This document shows positions 15,691 to 20,449 of a stretch of DNA of 20,449 nucleotides, in pieces. The notes under the pieces were generated by a model, which was not told where the DNA came from, did no database searches, and saw nothing but the letters and a program-made list of their open reading frames with translations. The position numbers and the translations under genes are program-made. Source of the DNA: Candidatus Omnitrophota bacterium (GTDB lineage Bacteria; Omnitrophota; Koll11; Gygaellales; JAQTUY01); NCBI GenBank assembly GCA_028707105.1, contig JAQTUY010000012.1, positions 1 through 20,449 of the forward strand, written 5' to 3'. The stretch's first letter is position 1, and each line of letters begins with the position of its first letter.

Positions 15691-15813
15691 AAGGAGGTGA
15701 AGGGGAGTAGTAAGTCAGCGGGAAGGCCATATTTGGCCGGGTTTATTATTTGCCAAAATAGGCATTACACCCCGGGTCAGAGGGGTGGCCCTTACGGGGG
15801 CAAGGAGGGTGAG
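15691..15813 (+). ncRNA. Hairpin-rich 5' leader of pilin paralogue 3 (possible cis-regulatory RNA)
   Basis: The leader begins with AAGGAGGTGA (15691-15700), the same sequence that serves as ribosome site for paralogue 2, but here the ATG is 113 bases further on. In between are four short hairpins in a row: GGCC/GGCC (15725-15728, 15735-15738), TGCC/GGCA (15751-15754, 15761-15764), CACCCC/GGGGTG (15768-15773, 15782-15787) and GCCC/GGGC (15788-15791, 15798-15801). A second ribosome site AAGGAGG (15802-15808) comes directly after the last stem and 5 bases before the ATG. The last stem could mask that site. I cannot match it to a known riboswitch class. The pilin frame is open through it from GTG 15697. 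Confidence 0.4.
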
Positions 15814-16212
15814 ATGAGAAAGGGATTTACGCTGGTAGAGTTGATCATCGTGGTTATCATCATCGGGATTCTGGGAACTATAGCGGTTCCTCAATACATG
15901 GCTGCGGTTGAAAGAGCCAGAGCCGGCAAGGCAAGAGCGAATATGACACAGATTGCCAAGGCCGAGAAGATGCGCGGAGCGGATAATAACGGCGTATACG
16001 TTGCCTGCGCTGCCAGTGCCAACTTACAGGCGAATTTGGGCAGCTACGTGGAAATGACCGATATCGCGGCGGATGTTGACTGGGGTTATTCTGTCGCCAT
16101 AGGAGCCGGTACTTTCACGATCACGGCAACCAAGGCAGCCGGTTTACCGAATGCCGCTGAGACGATTACTTTGACTGAGGCCGGAGTATGGGGCGGAACA
16201 TTTACTCCGTAA
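15814..16212 (+). CDS. Type IV pilin / GspG-like prepilin, paralogue 3 (near-identical twin of paralogue 2)
   Basis: This 132-residue prepilin is the same as paralogue 2 apart from Glu122 for Gln122. The frame runs back to GTG 15697, which would add 39 residues. The ATG at 15814 is preferred because AAGGAGG lies 5 bases upstream and it gives the short MRKG leader needed by prepilin peptidase, whereas GTG 15697 overlaps its own ribosome site. Expression may differ from the twin through the hairpin-rich leader and the terminator and promoter candidates upstream. The next prepilin gene starts 8 bases after the stop. With the twin it forms 399-base direct repeats 648 bases apart, which could recombine. 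Confidence 0.93.
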   Translation: MRKGFTLVELIIVVIIIGILGTIAVPQYMAAVERARAGKARANMTQIAKAEKMRGADNNGVYVACAASANLQANLGSYVEMTDIAADVDWGYSVAIGAGTFTITATKAAGLPNAAETITLTEAGVWGGTFTP

Positions 16213-16220
16213 ACTTAGTG

Positions 16221-16619
16221 ATGAAGAAAATGCGGGCTTTTACATTAGTTGAGTTAATAGTAGTAGTAATAATAATCGGTATCTTGGGTTCTATCGCGCT
16301 CCCGCAGTTTTTAGTAACGCAGGAGCGCGCCCTGGATAACGAGGCCAGGTCTAATTTGCGCCTTATCAGGGCCGCCGAAAGGCAGCTGCGGATGGAGACT
16401 AGTAATTACTCCGCGTTGGCCAATATCGCGGCTATTAATCCGGCCTTGAGGCTGGATATACCTGTAGGCAACTGGCTTTATCTTACTACTGCTACTGCGG
16501 GAACAGCTTGCTGTGCGCAGGCTACCAGAAACGGAGGGGACGGCAGGACCTTTAGGTTGCGTATCGCGGGCGGTGCCGGCGTAGATGCCGATCCGGTGTT
16601 GGGCGGGACCTGTCCTTAA
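16221..16619 (+). CDS. Prepilin with Ala instead of Gly at the cleavage site
   Basis: This 132-residue prepilin starts MKKMRA then FTLVELIVVVIIIGILGSIALPQF, with Phe +1 and Glu +5 intact. The residue before the cleavage point is Ala (GCT), where Gly is nearly invariant; Ala is known to be tolerated by prepilin peptidase in mutant studies, often with slower processing. The globular part has neighbouring cysteines (TACCAQ) and a C-terminal GGTCP, so a C-terminal disulfide loop is likely. An upstream in-frame ATG at 16188 lies inside the previous gene and gives a poor leader, so ATG 16221 is chosen. No strong ribosome site is visible, and coupling from paralogue 3 (8-base gap) is likely. It looks like a minor pilin. 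Confidence 0.87.
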   Translation: MKKMRAFTLVELIVVVIIIGILGSIALPQFLVTQERALDNEARSNLRLIRAAERQLRMETSNYSALANIAAINPALRLDIPVGNWLYLTTATAGTACCAQATRNGGDGRTFRLRIAGGAGVDADPVLGGTCP

Positions 16620-16623
16620 AATA

Positions 16624-16995
16624 ATGTTACGCGCGAAAAAAGGTTTTACTTTACTCGAGATAATGGTAGCGACGATCATCCTGTCGCTTATTATGGCAGG
16701 ATTGGCGAGTTTGTTCTATGGCGCTAAGCGCTGGGTATTGCATGCTCGGATGCGCATGCAGGCGACGCAGGTAAGCAAAAGTTATCTGGACCCTTTACAG
16801 AGGAATGTGAGGCAGGATCAGTGGAATCCTGCCTCTAATTGTTTAAGCACCGACGGAGCGGCCGGATGCGACGCGGCAGTGGAGACTATAGAAGGCATCC
16901 AGTATACTCCCGCGTATGTGGTAGGAGCTCCTCCGTTCGGCGGTAATAACAAGAAGGTGCGTTTTACGATAACCTGGAACGAGCCAACTCCTTAA
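16624..16995 (+). CDS. Minor prepilin (PilV/GspI/GspJ-like)
   Basis: This 123-residue prepilin has leader MLRAKKG and mature start FTLLEIMVATIILSLIMAGL, with Glu +5. FTLLEIMVA is typical of the PilV/GspI/GspJ minor pseudopilins rather than of major pilins. The helix continues with RWVLHARMRMQATQVSKSYLDPL, and two cysteines in NCLSTDGAAGCD may pair. It starts 4 bases after the previous stop; the frame also opens at 16585 inside the previous gene, but that start would give a leader of about 20 residues. The short C-terminus ends VRFTITWNEPTP. Minor prepilins of this kind prime fibre assembly at the tip. Confidence 0.85.
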   Translation: MLRAKKGFTLLEIMVATIILSLIMAGLASLFYGAKRWVLHARMRMQATQVSKSYLDPLQRNVRQDQWNPASNCLSTDGAAGCDAAVETIEGIQYTPAYVVGAPPFGGNNKKVRFTITWNEPTP

Positions 16996-17011
16996 GATCA
17001 GGCGGATTAAT

Positions 17012-17692
17012 ATGAGACCAATGGCGCATAACCTAAGAAGCGGCTTTACGCTGCTGGAGTTGCTTATCGCTTCAGTCCTGGTGGCTACGGTTTCCCTGGC
17101 TGTCTGGAGTATTGTGGAATTCAGCCGTTACCATGTAGGCAACGCCGAATTGCGCGCGCGCGCGCAGAATAACGCTTCTTTGATCATTGACCATATGACC
17201 AGGAACCTTGGCCAGGCCATAGGCCAGACCGCGTTAGGCGCCGCTACGATGCCCGTTGATACCTCGGATATCGGGGGCAACCGGGCAATAATGTATTGGA
17301 TAGACAGTTGGCCGGTGAATGCAGCGCCTTTGCCGCCCGGAAACGGCCGTTTAGATACGGCCAACGATGCGCGTCAGGCTTACCGGTGGTATGGGACGGT
17401 AGGAGGCAATGCTTATGAATTGCGGTTTTGCCCCAGCTGTCAAAACGCTAATTGCACTAATTGTAATCCTAACTGGAACGCGACCGAAGTCATCGGCACA
17501 AATGTGGAGTATTGGGGGGCGCTAAATCCTCCCGGCCCTGCCGGCACGGTCACTCTTAACGGGAATTCGGTTGAAGTCCAGGTCCAGGTATGTAATGATG
17601 CCGACGGCGCGCCCGTTGCCTGCGGTGACGTGGATAATCCCAGGGTCACCATGAGAACCAGGATAAAGATGCCCGCGGTTTCTACGAGATAA
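17012..17692 (+). CDS. Minor prepilin (PilW/GspJ-like) with a CxxC-CxxC cluster
   Basis: This 226-residue prepilin, the largest in the cluster, has leader MRPMAHNLRSG and mature start FTLLELLIASVLVATVSLAVW, with Glu +5, in PilW/GspJ style. The helix continues with NNASLIIDHMTRNLGQAIGQ, and the long globular part includes INGxxxYR-like elements (RQAYRWYGTVGG) found in PilW relatives. Unusually, it holds CPSC (140-143) and CTNC (148-151), plus two later cysteines (VQVCND and VACGD). These could bind a metal or form disulfides at the fibre tip. It is the last gene of the operon, starting 16 bases after the previous gene. A tRNA with its own promoter follows, and no clear terminator is visible between them. 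Confidence 0.87.
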   Translation: MRPMAHNLRSGFTLLELLIASVLVATVSLAVWSIVEFSRYHVGNAELRARAQNNASLIIDHMTRNLGQAIGQTALGAATMPVDTSDIGGNRAIMYWIDSWPVNAAPLPPGNGRLDTANDARQAYRWYGTVGGNAYELRFCPSCQNANCTNCNPNWNATEVIGTNVEYWGALNPPGPAGTVTLNGNSVEVQVQVCNDADGAPVACGDVDNPRVTMRTRIKMPAVSTR

Positions 17693-17701
17693 AATCCCTT
17701 C

Positions 17702-17729
17702 TTGCCAGATCAAATATCAATGATATAAT
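17702..17729 (+). promoter_or_regulatory. Near-consensus sigma70 promoter of the tRNA-Ala gene
   Basis: TTGCCA (17702-17707, 5/6) and a perfect TATAAT (17724-17729) are 16 bases apart. The tRNA begins 15 bases after the -10, leaving a very short 5' leader, as is common for tRNA genes. This is the closest match to consensus in the window. Transcription probably continues into the fusion gene, since no terminator separates them. Confidence 0.8.
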
Positions 17730-17743
17730 AGGAAAAAAACAAG

Positions 17744-17816
17744 GGGCCCGTGGTTCAGCTGGGAGAACGCCGCATTCGCATTGCGGAGATCAGCGGTTCG
17801 AATCCGCTCGGGTCCA
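17744..17816 (+). tRNA. tRNA-Ala (anticodon CGC)
   Basis: A full cloverleaf can be drawn. The acceptor stem is GGGCCCG (17744-17750) with CGGGTCC (17809-17815). The D stem is GTTC/GAAC (17753-17756, 17765-17768). The anticodon stem is CCGCA/TGCGG with loop TTCGCAT, anticodon CGC at 17777-17779, reading GCG. The T stem is AGCGG/CCGCT with loop TTCGAAT. The third acceptor pair is G-T (G3:U70), the alanine identity element, and the discriminator base is A17816. The 3' CCA is not encoded (next bases CTTA), so it must be added by CCA nucleotidyltransferase. Confidence 0.97.
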
Positions 17817-17831
17817 CTTAGTTTTAATCCT

Positions 17832-19310
17832 ATGATAAAGCCCTCGTATTTACGCTTTAGCCTTACGCTTTTTGTTTTGAATTTCGCGGTTTTAAGTTTC
17901 GCCGGCGATATAAAATTCCCCGATGTAGCAGGCGCGTTCTATCCCGCCGATCCAGATCAGTTATCGCAGCAAATAGAGTCATACCTGAAAAAATCCGGCC
18001 CTCAAGCGGCAGCAGCTTTAGATATCCGGGCGCTGGTCTGTCCTCATGCCGGTTATCAATATTCGGGCCCGGTCGCGGCTTTCGGATACCGCGCCATACA
18101 GGGTAAGGCTTACGATACTGTTATAATAATCGCCCCCAGCCATCACCTTGACTTTAACGGCGTTGCTATATGGCCACGGGGGGCTTTTAAGACCCCCTTG
18201 GGTGAGGTTGCGGTAGATGAAGAATTCTGCTCAAGGCTTAAAAGCCTGGATCCTTTAGTCAAGGATATGCCGGAGGCCTTTGACGGGGAGCATGCTTTAG
18301 AGGTCCAGCTGCCTTTTTTGCAGAAGGTATTAAAGGATTTTAAAATAGTACCTTTGATCATGGGGCGATTTGCTTTCAGCGACAGCGAACTCCTGGCGCA
18401 TAGCCTGGCGCTTTTAAGCCAGGACAAAAGGACTCTTCTTATCGCTTCGACTGATCTTTCGCATTATCATCCGGATGAAGAAGCCCGTGAGCTTGACAAG
18501 CGCGCGCTTTATTATATTGAAACCCTGGATGCCGAAGGCCTTTACCGGCAGGCCAGGTTGGGCAATTGTGAAGCCTGCGGTATGGGGGGAGTATTAAGCT
18601 GTATTCTCTACGCCAGGGAACTTAGCCTGGGCTCCAAGGTCCTTAAATACGCAAATTCAGGGGATATCACGTTTGATCATTCTAAAGTAGTAGGATATGC
18701 AAGCGCGGCGATGTATAAACCGGGCAGTAAGCCCGCGTCCCCGGGAGAAGGAGAAAAGAGCATGCTTGATCAAAAGCAAAGGCAGCGTTTATTAGAGATC
18801 GCCCGTCAGTCTATCGAGAGTTACATTAAGGCCGGCAAGAGACTGGAGGTTGAGGAAGCCGACTCCGTTCTCAATGAGGAGAACGGAGCTTTCGTTACCA
18901 TTCATGAAAAAGGAGAGTTGCGCGGCTGTATCGGTAATATGGTCGGGAGACAGCCTTTATACTTGACTATAAGGGATATGGCTATTGAGGCCGCGGTCAA
19001 TGACCCGCGTTTTCCTTCCCTGAAACCCTCCGAATTAAAGGATATCCAGATAGAAATATCCGTGCTTAGCCCGCTTAAAAAAGTTAACGGCGCCGATGAG
19101 ATAAAAATGGGGGAACATGGTGTTTTGGTGCGCAGTGGTTTTAATAGCGGCGTATTCTTGCCTCAGGTGGCTATAGAAACCGGGTGGTCCAAGGAGGAAT
19201 TCCTTTCTTATCTTTGTTCGGAGAAGGCCGGCTTGCCCGCGGATGCCTGGAAAGACAAAAAAACCGAACTGTATATTTTCACCGCTGAGGTGTTTTCCGA
19301 AACAAGGTAA
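17832..19310 (+). CDS. MEMO1-AMMECR1 fusion (AmmeMemoRadiSam proteins B and A) with signal peptide
   Basis: This 492-residue protein joins two conserved but poorly understood families. Residues about 28-285 are MEMO1-like (AmmeMemoRadiSam protein B): FPDVAGAFYPADP, CPHAGY (70-75), PSHH (102-105), STDLSHY (206-212) and NCEACGMGG (245-253), which supply the His/Asp/Cys pocket of that fold. Residues about 311-490 are AMMECR1-like (protein A), with the family hexapeptide LRGCIG (363-368) and NDPRFPSL. The N-terminus LRFSLTLFVLNFAVLSFAG-DI looks like a signal peptide, which is unexpected because both families are normally cytosolic. The frame extends upstream into the tRNA, so ATG 17832 is the sensible start; no ribosome site is evident. 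No radical SAM partner is in the window. The biochemical role is unknown. Confidence 0.93.
   Translation: MIKPSYLRFSLTLFVLNFAVLSFAGDIKFPDVAGAFYPADPDQLSQQIESYLKKSGPQAAAALDIRALVCPHAGYQYSGPVAAFGYRAIQGKAYDTVIIIAPSHHLDFNGVAIWPRGAFKTPLGEVAVDEEFCSRLKSLDPLVKDMPEAFDGEHALEVQLPFLQKVLKDFKIVPLIMGRFAFSDSELLAHSLALLSQDKRTLLIASTDLSHYHPDEEARELDKRALYYIETLDAEGLYRQARLGNCEACGMGGVLSCILYARELSLGSKVLKYANSGDITFDHSKVVGYASAAMYKPGSKPASPGEGEKSMLDQKQRQRLLEIARQSIESYIKAGKRLEVEEADSVLNEENGAFVTIHEKGELRGCIGNMVGRQPLYLTIRDMAIEAAVNDPRFPSLKPSELKDIQIEISVLSPLKKVNGADEIKMGEHGVLVRSGFNSGVFLPQVAIETGWSKEEFLSYLCSEKAGLPADAWKDKKTELYIFTAEVFSETR
18748..18764 (+). promoter_or_regulatory. Possible internal ribosome binding site and start for the AMMECR1 half
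   Basis: AAGGAG (18748-18753) lies 8 bases before an in-frame ATG (18762, Met311 of the fusion), in the linker between the two domains. Translation from here would make a signal-less 182-residue AMMECR1 protein that stays in the cytoplasm. The full-length start lacks such a site. Purine-rich linker codons could produce the match by chance. Confidence 0.35.
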
Positions 19311-19318
19311 GGTAAGCG

Positions 19319-20053
19319 ATGCAGCATATATATTGCCCTAAAGAATACATTCTGGCAGAGAGCATTATTGTAAGCGCTCCGGAACAGGCGCATTACCTGT
19401 GCGGCGTTTTACGGCTGCGCCCGGGAGAGGATCTGGTTGTTTTTGACGGGGAGGGGGAAGAATACCTCTGCCGGGTCGATAAAATATCCCCTCTCAGGTC
19501 CGATTTAAAAATAATTCAAAAAAAGCCGGTTAAGAAAGCGGCATTGGAGCTTACTATAGCCTGTGCCATCCCCAAGAAGTCCAAGATGGATGATATTATA
19601 GATAAGCTTACGCAATTGGGGGTGCAAAGAATAATCCCGATGTTTACCGACAGGGTGAACGTGGAATGGGGCCCGCAGCAGAAGCAGAAACACCTCTTGC
19701 GTTGGCGCAAGATCGGCATCAGCGCTTCAGAACAGTCCGGCAGGGCGTATTTGCCGGATATAAGCGAAATAATGGATATAGAAGAAGTGTTAGCCCAGGC
19801 CGCGAAGTTTAGCCTGAAATTGATCCCTACTTTACTGGACCGTAAACTTCCCTTGAGGGAGGTCTTGAACAAGCAGGGATCAGGGAAGATATTGGTCCTT
19901 ATAGGTCCCGAAGGGGATTTCACGCCTGAAGAGATAGAGCTCGCCTTAAAAAACGGATGCGCCGCAGTATCATTGGGTGATTTGACCCTGCGTGTTGAGA
20001 CCGCGGCTGTTGCCGTTGCCGGCTACATAAGATTATATAATGAAGACCGTTAA
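19319..20053 (+). CDS. rsmE: RsmE, 16S rRNA (uracil-1498-N3)-methyltransferase
   Basis: This 244-residue protein has the full length of the family. It methylates N3 of U1498 in 16S rRNA using S-adenosylmethionine. The N-terminal PUA-like part has HYLCGVLRLRPGEDLVVFDGEG. The SPOUT (knotted) domain has KKSKMDDIIDKLTQLGVQRI, ASEQSGR (136-142), LIGPEGDF (194-201) and LGDLTLRVETA (219-229). The last is usually LG.rILR.ETA, so two positions differ, but Arg and ETA of the cofactor-binding knot are kept. It starts 8 bases after the fusion gene and overlaps the MtaB start by 14 bases. Similarity is clear across the whole length. Confidence 0.95.
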   Translation: MQHIYCPKEYILAESIIVSAPEQAHYLCGVLRLRPGEDLVVFDGEGEEYLCRVDKISPLRSDLKIIQKKPVKKAALELTIACAIPKKSKMDDIIDKLTQLGVQRIIPMFTDRVNVEWGPQQKQKHLLRWRKIGISASEQSGRAYLPDISEIMDIEEVLAQAAKFSLKLIPTLLDRKLPLREVLNKQGSGKILVLIGPEGDFTPEEIELALKNGCAAVSLGDLTLRVETAAVAVAGYIRLYNEDR

Positions 20054-20449
20054 ATTCTTTACTTTGGGCTGTAAGGTCAACCAATATGACACCCAGAGTA
20101 TCCGGGAGCACTTTTTGCGCAAGGGCTTCAAGGAGGCGCGTAAGGGCCCTGCCGAAACTTGCGTGATAAATACCTGCACCGTTACCTCCTGGGCGGACCG
20201 GCAGTCCAGGTATATTATCCGCCGCTGTATCAAGGATAATCCGGGAGCGGATATTATCATAACCGGATGCCTGGTGGAAAAAGACGCCGCTTCATTGGCC
20301 GCGATCAAAGGCGTAGGTTATATTATCGGTAAAAAGTTCCTTAAACAAGCTCCCATTAGCGATTTTGAAGGCCATACCAGGGCCTTTTTGAAGGTCCAGG
20401 ACGGATGTAATAATCGTTGTTCATATTGTAAGATCCCCCTGGTAAGGGG
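20040..20449 (+). CDS. mtaB: MtaB-type tRNA methylthiotransferase (3' end missing)
   Basis: The frame opens at ATG 20040, inside the end of rsmE in another frame, and runs off the window after 136 codons. It begins MKTVKFFTLGCKVNQYDTQS, the signature of MtaB, and continues with CVINTCTVTSWADRQSR and ITGCLVEKD. The first three cysteines (C11, C47 and C81) match the set that holds the auxiliary iron-sulfur cluster in the UPF0004 domain. The radical SAM motif CNNRCSYC (CxxxCxxC) follows just before the window ends. MtaB adds a methylthio group to t6A at position 37 of certain tRNAs. The 14-base overlap with rsmE suggests coupled translation; two RNA-modification genes in one unit is a common pairing. 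Confidence 0.95.
   Translation, partial: MKTVKFFTLGCKVNQYDTQSIREHFLRKGFKEARKGPAETCVINTCTVTSWADRQSRYIIRRCIKDNPGADIIITGCLVEKDAASLAAIKGVGYIIGKKFLKQAPISDFEGHTRAFLKVQDGCNNRCSYCKIPLVR

Larger units (their letters stand above)
15166..16212 (+). repeat. 399-base direct repeat formed by the two twin pilin genes (15166-15564 and 15814-16212)
   Basis: Base-by-base reading shows one difference (C at 15529, G at 16177) in 399 bases. Identity starts at the ATG and stops at the TAA: the base before is C versus G and the base after is G versus A. The 249-base interval and the upstream flank of copy 1 show only decayed similarity. Deletion or assembly collapse between the copies is possible. Confidence 0.95.

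Noticed and set aside
15697..15813. 39-residue N-terminal extension of pilin 3 from GTG
   Set aside because: The GTG overlaps its only ribosome site, the encoded stretch is unlike a prepilin leader, and ATG 15814 has a good site. The open frame is probably chance.
16188..16220. Earlier ATG for the Ala(-1) prepilin, inside pilin 3
   Set aside because: It would add a non-leader sequence read from conserved pilin codons in another frame; ATG 16221 gives a normal leader.
17781..17831. Fusion gene reading frame extending into the tRNA
   Set aside because: Bases up to 17816 belong to the tRNA-Ala, and the next ATG gives a clean signal peptide.

Overview
The window is about 20.4 kb and every gene reads on the + strand. 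The bacterium has an outer membrane, because the window encodes a secretin and an ExbB/ExbD/TonB-like set. Gene content and style (tandem pseudopilins, a PilM-PilN type fusion, a MEMO1-AMMECR1 fusion) would fit an uncultivated lineage such as Omnitrophota. That assignment is inference from memory of gene neighbourhoods and is not proven by the sequence.

Layout. (1) 1-1722: the C-terminal part of UvrA. (2) 1745-6126: a tight group encoding a large exported TPR protein, a TolQ/ExbB-like channel protein, a TolR/ExbD-like protein, a TonB-like protein and a small membrane-anchored zinc ribbon protein. It looks like a complete Ton/Tol-type energy module, but the channel Asp of the ExbD-like subunit is Asn. 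(3) 6127-6342: no gene; it holds three hairpins, two of them copies of one palindromic repeat with a compensatory base-pair change, then a promoter. (4) 6343-6943: a two-gene unit with a winged-helix protein and a PilX/GspK-like prepilin, followed by an intrinsic terminator. (5) 7066-17692: a strong promoter and then a type IV pilus / type II secretion-like operon. It encodes a small excisionase-type HTH protein, a PilM-PilN (GspL-like) fusion, PilO/GspM-like, PilP/GspC-like, secretin, PilB/GspE ATPase, PilC/GspF and six prepilins. No prepilin peptidase or PilT is in the window. (6) 17702-17816: a near-consensus promoter and a tRNA-Ala(CGC). (7) 17832-20449: a MEMO1-AMMECR1 fusion with an apparent signal peptide, RsmE, and the start of MtaB.

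How it works together. The secretin, alignment proteins, ATPase and platform protein form the envelope-spanning machine. The six prepilins supply its fibre. The ATPase carries two MshEN-type motifs that suggest control by cyclic di-GMP. Three of the prepilins are paralogues of one major-pilin-like gene. Two of these are 398/399 identical over exactly the reading frame, while their upstream regions have clearly diverged; the downstream one has its own hairpin-rich leader. This points to recent gene conversion, or to selection for two differently regulated copies of one pilin.

The most unusual signals are this pilin pair and its leader, the D-to-N ExbD-like protein, the exported MEMO1-AMMECR1 fusion with a possible internal start, and the covarying hairpin repeats.
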